From assembly GCA_003667865.1 (NCBI GenBank), contig CP033051.1, positions 2,878,501 through 2,942,500 on the forward strand: 64,000 nt of DNA, read 5' to 3'. Below the pieces are notes generated by a model. That model was not told the DNA's origin and ran no database searches. It was given only the letters and a program-made list of their open reading frames with translations. This document shows positions 17,531-26,907 of this stretch, piece by piece. This DNA comes from Rossellomorea marisflavi. Lineage in GTDB: Bacteria > Bacillota > Bacilli > Bacillales > Bacillaceae_B. The translations under genes and the position numbers were made by a program. Every line of letters begins with the position of its first letter. The stretch's first letter is position 1.

Positions 17531-18754
17531 TTACTGTCTACTTGTTTTATCTTGTTTTAAGTTGATGATAATATATACAATTAAGGCGCCTATAGTAATC
17601 AGTGGTCCAAATCTAGTTAACCAAGCTAACATGTCTGTCCAAACTGTTTCGTTCTGAAAATTAAAAACTGGCATTGCATTAGAAGGTTGATTATTAGAAT
17701 AATGTTTGTATATTGGATTCCATATAATTAGTGTAATAAAGGCTGCAATAAACCCATGTAAGATTCTTGCGAAGAAGAAAGGCTGAAAACGAATATCTGT
17801 CTGTGCTAAAATACTAGCAACTTGAGCCTGAACACTAAAGCCACTAAACCCTAAGATAAAGCTTGTTAAAATTGCTTGTTGCAATAAAGTTGCTTCTTGA
17901 ACCCCGCTAGTCATTTGTGCACCAAGTGTCATTTCAAAAAGGCCAGAAATAAACGGTATGCTTAATGTATCAGGTAAGTTAAACATAGTAAAGATCCCTG
18001 TTATACCTAAAGCTAAAAACGAAGTTATATGTAGGTGAAACAACATTTTACTTACAACAGAAAATAAAATGATAAAACCACCAATCATTAATAACGTTTG
18101 AATTGAAGAAGTGACAGCATCACCTAATAATTTTCCGATTGGTCGTTTATCATTTACCCTTGTACGATGCAATGCTGCAAATGCAGATCTGATTGTTGTT
18201 TTTTTCTTTTTCTTGGTTTGAACCTGACTGTAATCTTTCTTATAGCCATAAAAACGCATAGCTATTCCTACAAAGAAATTTCCAACATAGTGAGCTATGG
18301 CTAGTACGATTCCTAGACTCGGATCCTTAAAAAATCCGACAGATACTGCTCCAAAGATAAAGAGTGGATTAGAAGCATTTGAGAACGACACAAGTCTTTC
18401 AGCCTCATGTCTTGAAAGTTGCCCATCTTGTCTTAATCTTGCAGTTAGCTTAGCTCCTGCAGGAAACCCCGAGGCCATCCCCATTGCCCAGACGAAACCT
18501 CCTGCTCCAGGTACACGAAAGAACGGTCTCATAACTGGTTCAAGAATAACTCCAATAAAGCGAACGACCCCAAAACCAATGAGCAGCTCTGAGATGATAA
18601 AGAATGGGAGTAGTGAAGGAAATACGATTTCCCACCACATATTTAAACCTCTAATAGAGGCGTCAAAGGATTCTTGAGGCATGATGATTAAAGAAAGTGC
18701 AAAAACCGTTATGCTAAATGACAGTATAATTGTCTTGACCTTAGATAGAAACAA
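17531..18754 (-). CDS. ylbJ: Sporulation integral membrane protein YlbJ
   Basis: The 407-residue polytopic membrane protein carries the nucleoside-recognition (Gate) domain pattern twice (about residues 45-155 and 215-330; GASGFPAGAKL-like and GFSGFSVQAQVAS). In B. subtilis it belongs to the sigma-E regulon and is needed for heat-resistant spores. The TTG start has GGGAGG eight bases upstream. It is divergent from ylbK. I could not find a convincing sigma-E promoter in the shared upstream region. Confidence 0.92.
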   Translation of the reverse strand: MFLSKVKTIILSFSITVFALSLIIMPQESFDASIRGLNMWWEIVFPSLLPFFIISELLIGFGVVRFIGVILEPVMRPFFRVPGAGGFVWAMGMASGFPAGAKLTARLRQDGQLSRHEAERLVSFSNASNPLFIFGAVSVGFFKDPSLGIVLAIAHYVGNFFVGIAMRFYGYKKDYSQVQTKKKKKTTIRSAFAALHRTRVNDKRPIGKLLGDAVTSSIQTLLMIGGFIILFSVVSKMLFHLHITSFLALGITGIFTMFNLPDTLSIPFISGLFEMTLGAQMTSGVQEATLLQQAILTSFILGFSGFSVQAQVASILAQTDIRFQPFFFARILHGFIAAFITLIIWNPIYKHYSNNQPSNAMPVFNFQNETVWTDMLAWLTRFGPLITIGALIVYIIINLKQDKTSRQ

Positions 18755-18972
18755 CCCTTGTTCCTCCCTTTAGATAATGTGACGAGTGCTGGAGAAAGAT
18801 GATATTGTCCAATTCCATTATGCTATGAGCGATTTCTTCTGATTAGAAGTAGAAAGCATGATAAAATAGGATCAGGTAAACTTGTCCTCGTATTATTCAA
18901 TATACTCATACCATTTTGAAATAGACCATAAGATGAAATGTATAGTGATGTTTATTGAAGGAGGAAGGGCAA

Positions 18973-19752
18973 ATGGATCAACCTAAGATTGGCTTAGCTC
19001 TTGGTGCTGGAGGTGCAAGGGGGTTTGCCCATTTAGGAGTCATTAAAGCACTTGTAGAAGCAAACATATCCATCGACCTTATTGCCGGAAGCAGCATGGG
19101 GGCATTAGTTGGATGCTTTTACGGAGTAGGACAAAAGATGGAGGACCTTTATAAGCTTTCTACATCTTTTCGAAGAAAATATTATTTGGATTTTACAGTA
19201 CCTAAAATGGGCTTTATCTCTGGGAAGCGAATTAAGGAGTTTATTCAGCTTTTCACACATAATAAAAATATTGAAGAATTAAATATTCCTGTTGCTGTTG
19301 TTGCAACCGACCTCATGAATGGAGAAAAAGTCATCTTCCGTGAGGGTCCGATTTCTACAGCAGTTCGTGCAAGTATATCAATTCCAGGAATCTTTGTGCC
19401 TGAAAGGGTTAATGGAAGACTATTAGTTGATGGTGGAGTAATTGATCGGGTACCCGTTTCAGTTGTTAAAGATATGGGTGCCGATATAACAATCGGGGTT
19501 GATGTTTCACATGTCAAAACAGATGCTGACATTTCAACCATTTTTGATGTTATTATGCAAAGTATAGATATTATGCAACTTGAGATTGTTGCACATAGAG
19601 AATTTACTTCAGATGTTATGATTCGACCACATGTTGAAATGTACAGTACACGTGCTTTTACCAACATTGAAGAAATTATAGCAATTGGAGAAGAAGAGAC
19701 AAAAAAAATGATTCCAACTATAAAAAAGGTGATTGAAGATTGGAAGGGATAG
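18973..19752 (+). CDS. ylbK: Patatin-like phospholipase family protein YlbK
   Basis: The 259-residue protein has all patatin/RssA elements: the oxyanion loop GAGGARGFAHLG (residues 11-22), the nucleophile GSSMG with serine 41, and the catalytic DGG with aspartate 153. It is expected to be a serine-aspartate lipid acyl hydrolase; the physiological substrate is unknown. The ATG is eight bases from GGAGG, and an upstream in-frame TTG at 18955 is less likely. ylbL begins four bases after its stop. Confidence 0.93.
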   Translation: MDQPKIGLALGAGGARGFAHLGVIKALVEANISIDLIAGSSMGALVGCFYGVGQKMEDLYKLSTSFRRKYYLDFTVPKMGFISGKRIKEFIQLFTHNKNIEELNIPVAVVATDLMNGEKVIFREGPISTAVRASISIPGIFVPERVNGRLLVDGGVIDRVPVSVVKDMGADITIGVDVSHVKTDADISTIFDVIMQSIDIMQLEIVAHREFTSDVMIRPHVEMYSTRAFTNIEEIIAIGEEETKKMIPTIKKVIEDWKG

Positions 19753-19756
19753 CTAC

Positions 19757-20794
19757 ATGAAGAGAAGTACCTTTATAAGAACCCTGAGTATCATGACGAT
19801 TGTCATGTTCGCAGTTGCTTTCTATTCACTCCCATATTATGTGACGAAGCCTGGAAAGGCCTATGAGCTTGATTCAATCGTTTCTGTAGAGGATGGCTAC
19901 AAAGAAAAAGGTGAATTAATGCTTATGACTGTGCGTATGGGACAAGCCAATATTTATTCGTATTTACTTGCAAAGATAAAAAAATATGAAGAGATTTATC
20001 CCATTGAGGAGATTCGACAACCTCATGAAAATGATGAGGAATATAACCTTCGTCAACTTCAATTAATGTCAAGTGCAAAAGATAATGCAATTGAAGTAGC
20101 GTATACAGCAGCTAATAAGTCGTATCAGTATAAATATAAAGGGAGCTATGTTTTAAATGTTCTTCCTGATATGCCTGCAGATGGAATTCTTAAACCTGGT
20201 GATAGAATTATATCAATCGATCATAACAAAGTTGAAAAATCTGCTGATCTTATTGAATATGTACAAGGGAAAGAGGAAAGTGAAGAAGTAGAGATATCGT
20301 TTTTTAGAGGAGAAGAAAACCTAACTGAAAAGATTGATTTAAAGGCATTCCCAGAGCTTGAGAATAAAGTAGGGATAGGAATTACATTATATGATAATAA
20401 AGAGATTATTACGGATCCTTCAATTACCTTAGACACAAGTGATATTGGGGGTCCTTCAGCCGGCTTAATGTTTAGTCTTGAAATTTACAATCAACTAACT
20501 GAAGATGATCTAACAAAAGGTTATTCAATTGCCGGAACCGGTACCATTACTCCAGACGGCAAAGTTGGGAGAATTGGAGGAATTGAACAAAAGGTTATAG
20601 CGGCTGATCGTGCTGATGCGAAAATCTTCTTTGCACCAGATGATGAAATAACACGAGAGATGCAACAAAAGTTTCCGGGTATTGAATCAAACTATTCTGC
20701 AGCAGTAAAAACTGCAAAAGATATAGGAACAGATATGAGAATAATACCAGTAAAAACATTTAATGATGCCTTGCAGTACTTAAAAACATTATAA
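19757..20794 (+). CDS. ylbL: Membrane-anchored PDZ and Lon-type serine protease YlbL
   Basis: The 345-residue protein has an N-terminal membrane anchor (about 8-26), a PDZ domain (about 120-205) and a Lon-type S16 protease domain with serine 234 in GGPSAG and lysine 279 in GGIEQK as the catalytic dyad. The architecture matches SepM-type pheromone-processing proteases and B. subtilis YlbL, implicated in removing the division inhibitor YneA after DNA damage. The ATG follows GAAGGGA. Confidence 0.93.
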   Translation: MKRSTFIRTLSIMTIVMFAVAFYSLPYYVTKPGKAYELDSIVSVEDGYKEKGELMLMTVRMGQANIYSYLLAKIKKYEEIYPIEEIRQPHENDEEYNLRQLQLMSSAKDNAIEVAYTAANKSYQYKYKGSYVLNVLPDMPADGILKPGDRIISIDHNKVEKSADLIEYVQGKEESEEVEISFFRGEENLTEKIDLKAFPELENKVGIGITLYDNKEIITDPSITLDTSDIGGPSAGLMFSLEIYNQLTEDDLTKGYSIAGTGTITPDGKVGRIGGIEQKVIAADRADAKIFFAPDDEITREMQQKFPGIESNYSAAVKTAKDIGTDMRIIPVKTFNDALQYLKTL

Positions 20795-20797
20795 TAA

Positions 20798-20864
20798 AAT
20801 GGCTAGCCTTACTTAATTCATTCTCCAAAGTTGAAGGTTGAATTTGAGGGGCTAGCCTTTTCTT
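20798..20864. terminator. Bidirectional terminator between ylbL and tmcAL
   Basis: GGCTAGCC at 20801 pairs with GGCTAGCC at 20850, with an inner AATTCA/TGAATT pairing and short A and T runs on the flanks. It separates the convergent genes. Confidence 0.7.
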
Positions 20865-20869
20865 TATAC

Positions 20870-22084
20870 TTAAACCATTATTGGGGGTTGTTGTCTCTCT
20901 TGTAAGAGTAGTTCCATCTGACGTTCATAATTGTGTAAGCCTAAGGAATAAACTTCTGCAGCTCTATTGTCAAGCTCAAAATTAATATGCTTTGCAGAAG
21001 AGTAATTTGTAATAATAGGTAATGAGATATCTTTTCTCTTAATATTTAAATACTTACGTCCTTTTGCAGTCATTCCTAATAAACGAATGTAAGAAGGATA
21101 TTCTGATTGTGAAAACATTTCCTTTTTAGAAGTGTTGGTTAAAATATGAAGTAACATTCTCTGTATTCTTGTCCAAGTATAGCGTTTTGTCTTAACCTTT
21201 TGCATAAATTCTTCAAAGCTATTGGAATGTACTGCTTCTCGTTTAAGTCGATTTTCAATCCCTTCCTCCACTTCATATAGATTACTAAGCTCAACAGAAC
21301 TTGAGGTTAGTAGTTTGTACTTTAGAAGTGGCCAATAATGTTCCCAACTATGAAGTTGTTCAAAATGTTTTAGATAGTCATACAGTACGTCTAGAGTTGT
21401 AACAGGGATTAGTGAAGATACTTCTGTAATATCTAGTTCAGTAGTGGCAAGTAATTTTCGTCTAATACTTGTCGCGCTGGCAATCGTGTCAGAACTAAAA
21501 TCAATATCATGATATTGAGCAGATTTTCTTGTCACAGTATACCCCTCCATCTTGGAGGATAGATTCTTTATAGCTTCCAGATAATGATATCCTAGAATAT
21601 TATTTGGTTTAGATAAATCAACAGTATGATTGCTTTCAAATTGTTTAAATGCTTGGGAAAGTGCTGAAGGATAACTCATTCCTTCCTTAACGTATTGTTG
21701 GACATATTGATTATAATTCGATGATTTGTTATGTAACAGCTCTAATGTATATAAAAACTTTTGAATATCTCCGTCTTCACTTCCAAAGCAAAAGCTAGAG
21801 CATTGCATGTTATCTAATAAGGAAATAGAACCTTTTGCAAAAACTTCTGCATGTTGTGTGGCAAATGAATAAGGTAGTTCAATAACAAGATCAACCCCTG
21901 CAAGAAGTGCCATTTTTGCACGTGCCCATTTTGAGACAAGTGCTGGTTCGCCTCTTTGAAGAAAATGACCGCTCATAACCGCAATTACGATGTCTGCATT
22001 TGATTTTCTCTTTGATTCTTGTAAATGATATAGATGTCCATTATGAAATGGATTGTATTCAACAACAACTCCAGTGGCATTCAT
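20870..22084 (-). CDS. tmcAL: tRNA(Met) cytidine acetate ligase (YlbM)
   Basis: The 404-residue enzyme activates acetate with ATP and transfers it to the wobble cytidine of elongator tRNA(Met), forming N4-acetylcytidine. The nucleotidyltransferase motif NPFHNGH is at residues 11-17, SGHFLQRGEPALVSKW follows near 40, and SATSIR lies near residue 180. Length matches B. subtilis TmcAL (415). The ATG at 22084 is preferred because the in-frame GTG at 22093 sits almost on the AGG of the ribosome site. Confidence 0.94.
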   Translation of the reverse strand: MNATGVVVEYNPFHNGHLYHLQESKRKSNADIVIAVMSGHFLQRGEPALVSKWARAKMALLAGVDLVIELPYSFATQHAEVFAKGSISLLDNMQCSSFCFGSEDGDIQKFLYTLELLHNKSSNYNQYVQQYVKEGMSYPSALSQAFKQFESNHTVDLSKPNNILGYHYLEAIKNLSSKMEGYTVTRKSAQYHDIDFSSDTIASATSIRRKLLATTELDITEVSSLIPVTTLDVLYDYLKHFEQLHSWEHYWPLLKYKLLTSSSVELSNLYEVEEGIENRLKREAVHSNSFEEFMQKVKTKRYTWTRIQRMLLHILTNTSKKEMFSQSEYPSYIRLLGMTAKGRKYLNIKRKDISLPIITNYSSAKHINFELDNRAAEVYSLGLHNYERQMELLLQERQQPPIMV

Positions 22085-22111
22085 TTTTTTCACATCCTAA
22101 AAAAATATTTG

Positions 22112-22142
22112 ACAACCCCTTATATTTTAACGTTATAATTAC
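22112..22142 (+). promoter_or_regulatory. Upstream sigma-A promoter candidate for ylbN-rpmF
   Basis: TTGACA (22112-22117) and TATAAT (22137-22142) are both perfect but 19 bases apart, longer than the usual 17. It lies upstream of a second, ideally spaced promoter. Confidence 0.5.
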
Positions 22143-22177
22143 TACACTATAGTTGTAAAGAGTGTAAAGAAAAAATA

Positions 22178-22206
22178 TTGACAAAAGGTAGGATGAAAGC
22201 TATAAT
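22178..22206 (+). promoter_or_regulatory. Consensus sigma-A promoter for ylbN-rpmF
   Basis: TTGACA (22178-22183), exactly 17 bases, then TATAAT (22201-22206) is a full consensus promoter. Transcription would start near 22213, just before the GAGGTGAT ribosome site of ylbN. Such strength suits expression of a ribosomal protein gene. Confidence 0.9.
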
Positions 22207-22233
22207 TACCTTTGTTGCCTTGAGGTGATAGCG

Positions 22234-22782
22234 TTGAAATGGTCTACAATACAGTTATTAAAGTTCCGAGATAAGGGACTAAGTTTAAACGAAACAGTTG
22301 ATATGAGTGATATAAAAAAAATTGATCCTCAAATACTAGACGTTTCCCCGATATCTGTAAAAGGTAGAGCGGATATTAGTTCTCAGCGAGTAACATTTCA
22401 CCTTCATATAGAAGGATACCTAGTGTTACCTTGCTCAAGAACACTTGTAGATGTGAAGCTTCCAATTGATGTGAATTCGACTGAAACTTTTATGTTAAAG
22501 GCGAATGACTATGATCAATATGAAAATGAAGAAGTTCACCAAATTCAAGGTGATATCATCGACTTAAAACCAGTGATAACTGAGTTACTATTACTTGAGA
22601 TTCCATTACAAGTACTAAGTGACGAAGCAAGAGAAAAAGAGCAGCTTCCATCTGGTAATAACTGGGAAGTTCTAACGGAAGATCAAGCTTTAAAGCTAAA
22701 ACTAGCTGAGGACAAAGAAGAAAAAGTTGATCCTCGTCTTGCTAAATTATCACAACTTCTTGATCAAAACAAGAATACTTAA
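22234..22782 (+). CDS. ylbN: YceD-family DUF177 protein YlbN
   Basis: The 182-residue protein of the DUF177/YceD family shows the conserved strand pattern and the end motif [12 protein letters not shown]. YceD homologues almost always precede rpmF, and in some bacteria are linked to 23S rRNA accumulation. The start is TTG at 22234 because the GTG at 22225 overlaps the ribosome site GAGGTGAT; the resulting MKWS start agrees with B. subtilis YlbN. It is co-transcribed with rpmF. Confidence 0.92.
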   Translation: MKWSTIQLLKFRDKGLSLNETVDMSDIKKIDPQILDVSPISVKGRADISSQRVTFHLHIEGYLVLPCSRTLVDVKLPIDVNSTETFMLKANDYDQYENEEVHQIQGDIIDLKPVITELLLLEIPLQVLSDEAREKEQLPSGNNWEVLTEDQALKLKLAEDKEEKVDPRLAKLSQLLDQNKNT

Positions 22783-22844
22783 AAAGCGAAGTTTCCAGCT
22801 CGTTCTGGCTTCATAAGAAATTACTCTTTAAGGAGGTGGGAAGA

Positions 22845-23018
22845 ATGGCAGTACCTTTTAGAAGAACATCTAAAACAGCAAAAAGACAACGCCGTACACA
22901 CTTCAAATTGAACGTACCTGGTATGGTAGCGTGCCCAAATTGTGGTGAAATGAAACTAGCACACCGTGTTTGTAAAGAGTGCGGAACTTATAAAGGTAAA
23001 GAAGTAGTGAACAAGTAA
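22845..23018 (+). CDS. rpmF: 50S ribosomal protein L32
   Basis: The 57-residue basic protein starts [17 protein letters not shown] and has the zinc-ribbon cysteines CPNCGE and CKECGTY, the zinc-binding C+ form of L32. The ATG follows GGAGGTGGGAAG; the in-frame GTG at 22836 is within the ribosome site. A clear terminator follows. Confidence 0.98.
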   Translation: MAVPFRRTSKTAKRQRRTHFKLNVPGMVACPNCGEMKLAHRVCKECGTYKGKEVVNK

Positions 23019-23030
23019 TTGTTCCTTGAA

Positions 23031-23068
23031 AAACGTGAAGAGACCATGGTTCTTCACGTTTTTTTGTT
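23031..23068 (+). terminator. Terminator after rpmF
   Basis: AACGTGAAGA pairs with TTCTTCACGTT around an eight-base loop and is followed by seven T residues. Confidence 0.9.
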
Positions 23069-23201
23069 GATTATTCATTTAATAGTTTTATAAAGTGTTG
23101 AATATTATTAATGGTTAACTTTGGATTGAATAGTATTTATGGAAGATTCTTACTTGTTCAATTTTGTATTTATCCTTACTATTAGGTCTGGAGGGATGAA
23201 A

Positions 23202-23960
23202 ATGGAAGATTATGTAGTTACTTTAGATCATAATGGTTTATTACAATTTATTATAAACAGACCTGACCGTCGTAATGCAATAAACTATGAAGTAATGGAT
23301 GGGCTGTTACATGCTATTAATGAGTGTGAAACAAATCCATCTGTTAAAGTCCTTCTTATACGAGGAGTTGGAGACAAAGCATTCTGCTCGGGTGGAGATT
23401 TAAAAGTATTTGAAGGTTTGAAAACAGAAGAAGAGGCTTATGGGATGTTATCGAAAATGGGAGAAATTGTATATCGGTTAGCCACCTTACCTAAGCCTAC
23501 GATTGCATACATAAACGGAATAGCAATAGGAGGAGGATGTGAAATTGCAACCTCTTGTGATTATAGAATCATGTCTTCTACAGCTAAAGCGGGGTTTGTT
23601 CAAGGGAACCTTGCAATTACTTCAGGCTGGGGCGGAGGGACTCTCCTACTTGAAAGGATTCCTTCTTCAGATGCTTTACATTTATTATGGTCAGCCAATG
23701 TTTATTCTGCGAACGAATTAGAAAAGATTGGATACATTCAACAAATGATCCATCGTTCAGAGGAACCAAATGAAATACCGTTTGTTCAGGACCTACTTTC
23801 AAAACCAGTCACGGTTCTTGAAGCATATAAGAAGTTATTCCTTGCAAAATGGGATTTGTTTATGATAAAAAAACGTATAAATAAAGAAATAAGAGAGTGT
23901 GCTAGACTATGGGCGTTAGACGAGCATCATCATGCTGTAGCAAAATTCTTAAATAAGTAA
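23202..23960 (+). CDS. Enoyl-CoA hydratase/isomerase superfamily protein
   Basis: The 252-residue crotonase-fold protein contains NRPDRRNAIN, the oxyanion segment AFCSGGDLK and GIAIGGGCEIATSCDYRI. The second catalytic glutamate region of true hydratases is replaced here by NLAITSGWGGGTLLLERI; the GWGG form occurs in decarboxylase-type members such as ethylmalonyl-CoA decarboxylase, so ordinary hydratase activity is doubtful. An acyl-CoA carboxylase operon begins 1.5 kb downstream, which makes a role in acyl-CoA metabolism or repair plausible. The ATG at 23202 has GGAGGG six bases upstream. Confidence 0.85.
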   Translation: MEDYVVTLDHNGLLQFIINRPDRRNAINYEVMDGLLHAINECETNPSVKVLLIRGVGDKAFCSGGDLKVFEGLKTEEEAYGMLSKMGEIVYRLATLPKPTIAYINGIAIGGGCEIATSCDYRIMSSTAKAGFVQGNLAITSGWGGGTLLLERIPSSDALHLLWSANVYSANELEKIGYIQQMIHRSEEPNEIPFVQDLLSKPVTVLEAYKKLFLAKWDLFMIKKRINKEIRECARLWALDEHHHAVAKFLNK

Positions 23961-24087
23961 TGGACGAATTTTGGTTTTAATTGGCAGATCATATTCATAA
24001 AAGTTTATAAAAAAGCTATAATCGAGATTCTATCTACTCTATTAGGTGCATATGTATGAATTAGATGACCATACAGGAGGGATAGAA

Positions 24088-24729
24088 ATGACTTCAAATA
24101 GACAGGATGCTTGGAATCAGGACGAAGATGTTCTTCTAGCAGAAGTCGTACTCCGTCACATTCGTGAAGGCGGAACGCAACTTCAAGCTTTTGAGGAAGT
24201 AGGGAAAAAACTATCTAGAACTGCGGCAGCATGTGGATTTAGATGGAATTCATTTGTAAGAAAGCAATATAAATCAGGGATTGAACTTGCTAAAAAGCAA
24301 AGAAAAGAATCAAAGAAAGATCACTCTTTGAAAAAAGAGAAAACAAGTAATAGTAATGAAAATAACCACAGTGAGAAAAATTCATTTGAATTCAGCGTAG
24401 ATACTATTGAAGCTCATCATGATCAATTTTCAATGAGTGGTATGATTCAATACCTTCAAAAAGCAGAGGAAGCTCTAAGGAATGAAGAGGAGTTACTAGC
24501 TAGCGTAGAAGAATATAAAACACAAGTAGTTCAATTAAAGGACGAAGTTAAACAATTGCAAAAAAAGAATTTTGAGTATGAATCTAAATTACGACTGCTA
24601 GAAGATGATCACCAATCCTTACTCACAATTTTTGAAAAGGCCAGAAAAATGGCATTATTACAAGAGAGTGAGGACAAAGTAAAGTTCCAAATGGATCGAA
24701 ATGGAAATTTGCAACGATTAAATAAATAA
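24088..24729 (+). CDS. ylbO: RsfA-family transcriptional regulator YlbO
   Basis: The 213-residue protein has an N-terminal Myb/SANT-like DNA-binding domain (about 1-60; [20 protein letters not shown] and [19 protein letters not shown]) and a C-terminal coiled coil (about 125-200). It belongs to the RsfA/YlbO family of prespore regulators; RsfA modulates sigma-F genes in B. subtilis. A weak sigma-F-like promoter (GTTTA at 24003, fifteen bases, CGAGATTCT) lies upstream. The ATG has AGGAGGGA at ideal distance. Confidence 0.88.
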   Translation: MTSNRQDAWNQDEDVLLAEVVLRHIREGGTQLQAFEEVGKKLSRTAAACGFRWNSFVRKQYKSGIELAKKQRKESKKDHSLKKEKTSNSNENNHSEKNSFEFSVDTIEAHHDQFSMSGMIQYLQKAEEALRNEEELLASVEEYKTQVVQLKDEVKQLQKKNFEYESKLRLLEDDHQSLLTIFEKARKMALLQESEDKVKFQMDRNGNLQRLNK

Positions 24730-24740
24730 AAGAATAGACT

Positions 24741-24775
24741 AAAAAAGGCGAATTCATAAGAATTCGCTCTTCTTT
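24741..24775. terminator. Bidirectional terminator between ylbO and ylbP
   Basis: GCGAATTC pairs with GAATTCGC around a four-base loop. The six-A flank gives a strong T run on the minus strand; the plus-strand tail is T-rich but interrupted. Confidence 0.8.
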
Positions 24776-24776
24776 A

Positions 24777-25256
24777 TTAGTCGTTACTTACTTGTTCAGA
24801 AACACCTTCTGGTAACCAAATTAGTGGGTTTTCACCTAAATCACGCTCCATATCATACGTTACAGCTGAAAAGCCCATTTTGTCCCAGAAACCTTGAGAT
24901 TTAACTCTTGGATTTGTTTTTATTGGAAGGCCAAACCCTTTAGCAAATTCTACAAGAAATTTACCGTATCCATTATGCTGATAGTTTGGAAGTACCTCAA
25001 GCTTCCATAGCTCTAGAAAGTCTTGAGCAGGACTAAAATATTGATCAAATCTTGCCTCTCGTTGATATAAGCTCATTCTAGCAACTAGTGTATCTCCGAA
25101 GTAAACACCATAGAAAGGTGACTCACTATCGTTTTCAATTATATTGGCTTGCAAGTCTTCAAGCATGGATAATTCTTGAATTCCATACTCTTTAAATTTT
25201 TTAAATTCTTCTAGTGTTTTGTAATTTATTTTTAATTTTTCAACTACAACTGCCAT
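24777..25256 (-). CDS. ylbP: GNAT family N-acetyltransferase YlbP
   Basis: The 159-residue single GNAT domain protein carries LWKLEVLPNYQHNGYGKFLVEFA as the acetyl-CoA-binding region (QxxGxG-like HNGYGK) and QGFWDKMGFSAVTYDM near the C-terminus, as in B. subtilis YlbP. The substrate is unknown. The ATG follows GAGGGGG. It converges on ylbO. Confidence 0.9.
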   Translation of the reverse strand: MAVVVEKLKINYKTLEEFKKFKEYGIQELSMLEDLQANIIENDSESPFYGVYFGDTLVARMSLYQREARFDQYFSPAQDFLELWKLEVLPNYQHNGYGKFLVEFAKGFGLPIKTNPRVKSQGFWDKMGFSAVTYDMERDLGENPLIWLPEGVSEQVSND

Positions 25257-25416
25257 TTAAATCCCCCTCTAAGACAAAACATTTTAAGTATACGCATCGC
25301 TTATCCTGAATAGGAATATAACACAAGAAACGACGTATGAAAAATATATTGTTTTGTATCTTGTACTTATTTACTATTATTATATAACAAAATAACTAAA
25401 AATTCTGCACTTATTT

Positions 25417-25432
25417 AAGAAAACGTTTACAA
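25417..25432 (+). promoter_or_regulatory. cre-like CcpA site before the carboxylase operon
   Basis: AAGAAAACGTTTACAA matches the cre consensus WTGNAARCGNWWWCAW at all but one position. It overlaps the possible -10 box TACAAT at 25428, the place for repression by CcpA when preferred sugars are present. Confidence 0.6.
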
Positions 25433-25508
25433 TATAGAGGAGGACTTTGCCTCTTTTTGTAGAAAAGGTAATTATATCAAGGGGATTTTAAAAGAAAGGG
25501 GAACAAAT

Positions 25509-26855
25509 GTGCAAAAGATACTAATTGCAAATAGGGGAGAAATTGCTTTACGGATTATTAAAACATGTAAACAGATGGAGATTACGACGGTTGCAATTTA
25601 TTCAGATGCTGATAAGGATATGCCATATGTCATTGAGGCTGATGAAGCTTATCGTATTGGTGAACCACCTGTTAATAAGTCGTACTTACAAATGGAAACC
25701 ATTATAAATGTTGCTAAAGAAGCAAATGTTGATGGAATCCATCCAGGTTATGGACTGCTTTCAGAAAATGCAGCATTTGCAAAAATGACGAGAGAGAATG
25801 GGCTCGTATTTATCGGTCCCTCAGCAGATGTAATGGAAAAGATGGGAGATAAAATAGAATCCAGAAGAACCATGAAAGATGCAGGAGTGCCTGTAGTTCC
25901 TGGAAGTGAGAGTGGTGTTTCAAGTTTAGAAGAAGCTAAAGAAGTCGCTAATGAAATTGGGTATCCGGTTATGCTAAAAGCAAGTGGTGGCGGCGGTGGA
26001 ATTGGAATGATTCGTTGTGAAAATGAGCAAGCGCTCGTTCAGAGTTATGATTCTACAAAAAATCGAGCAAAGGCATATTTCGGTAACGACCATGTCTTTT
26101 TAGAAAAGTGTCTCGATTATGCTCGTCATGTTGAAATTCAAGTTTTTGGCGATGAACATGGCAATATTATTCACTTATTTGAACGCAACTGCTCTGTTCA
26201 AAGAAGAAACCAAAAGGTTATAGAAGAATCTCCATCCCCGGCATTATCAGCCGAGACCAAAGAAAAAATGTACGAGGCTGCAATTAAAGCTGCTAGAGCG
26301 GTAAATTACGTGAATGCAGGAACAGTGGAGTTTATTGTTGATGAAGAAGAGAATTTCTATTTTCTTGAAATGAATACAAGGTTACAGGTTGAGCATGGCG
26401 TTACAGAACTTGTTACGAGCATTGATCTTGTAAAATGGCAAATTATTGTTGCTAGAGGTGAAGAACTTCCACTTTGTAAACAAGAAGAAATTCATACAAA
26501 TGGGCATGCGATAGAATTTAGGATTTATGCTGAAGATCCGAAAACATTCTATCCATCTCCTGGAACGATAGCATCATTAAATTGGGGTAGTACTGAGAAT
26601 TTGCGTATTGACAATGGTTATTTTGAAGGAAATAAGGTTACCCCTTTTTATGATCCGATGATTGCGAAGTGTTTGGTGTATGGAAATGACCGAACGGATT
26701 GTATTGAGAAAGCAAAGAAATTTTTTGCTGAAACAAGCATTGCTGGAGTGAAAACAAATGTTCCGTTATTCCAACAAATTGTAACAGAACAAGGCTTTGT
26801 TGCAGGTGATTATAATACAAAGTGGCTAGGTGATCTATTAAAAGCCCACAATTAA
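25509..26855 (+). CDS. Biotin carboxylase subunit of acyl-CoA carboxylase
   Basis: The 448-residue ATP-grasp enzyme carboxylates biotin on its carrier. Visible elements are the N-terminal ANRGEIALRI, the ATP loop KASGGGGGIGM near 158-168, the catalytic EKCLDYARHVEIQVFGD and the MNTRLQVEHGVTE stretch. It lies in an operon with a separate biotin carrier and one carboxyltransferase. This form is used by propionyl-, methylcrotonyl- and related carboxylases, unlike the housekeeping AccABCD. GTG start with GAAAGGGGA upstream. Confidence 0.94.
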   Translation: MQKILIANRGEIALRIIKTCKQMEITTVAIYSDADKDMPYVIEADEAYRIGEPPVNKSYLQMETIINVAKEANVDGIHPGYGLLSENAAFAKMTRENGLVFIGPSADVMEKMGDKIESRRTMKDAGVPVVPGSESGVSSLEEAKEVANEIGYPVMLKASGGGGGIGMIRCENEQALVQSYDSTKNRAKAYFGNDHVFLEKCLDYARHVEIQVFGDEHGNIIHLFERNCSVQRRNQKVIEESPSPALSAETKEKMYEAAIKAARAVNYVNAGTVEFIVDEEENFYFLEMNTRLQVEHGVTELVTSIDLVKWQIIVARGEELPLCKQEEIHTNGHAIEFRIYAEDPKTFYPSPGTIASLNWGSTENLRIDNGYFEGNKVTPFYDPMIAKCLVYGNDRTDCIEKAKKFFAETSIAGVKTNVPLFQQIVTEQGFVAGDYNTKWLGDLLKAHN

Positions 26856-26907
26856 TAGGCTGCTCAGTACCACGAAATTAAAACAAAACATATTGGGAGG
26901 AAATAAT

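Noticed and set aside
18755-18972. Sigma-E promoter for ylbJ
   Set aside because: Sigma-E control is expected from B. subtilis, but the best pairings here (GCATAAT with CATCTTTC) match too poorly to list.
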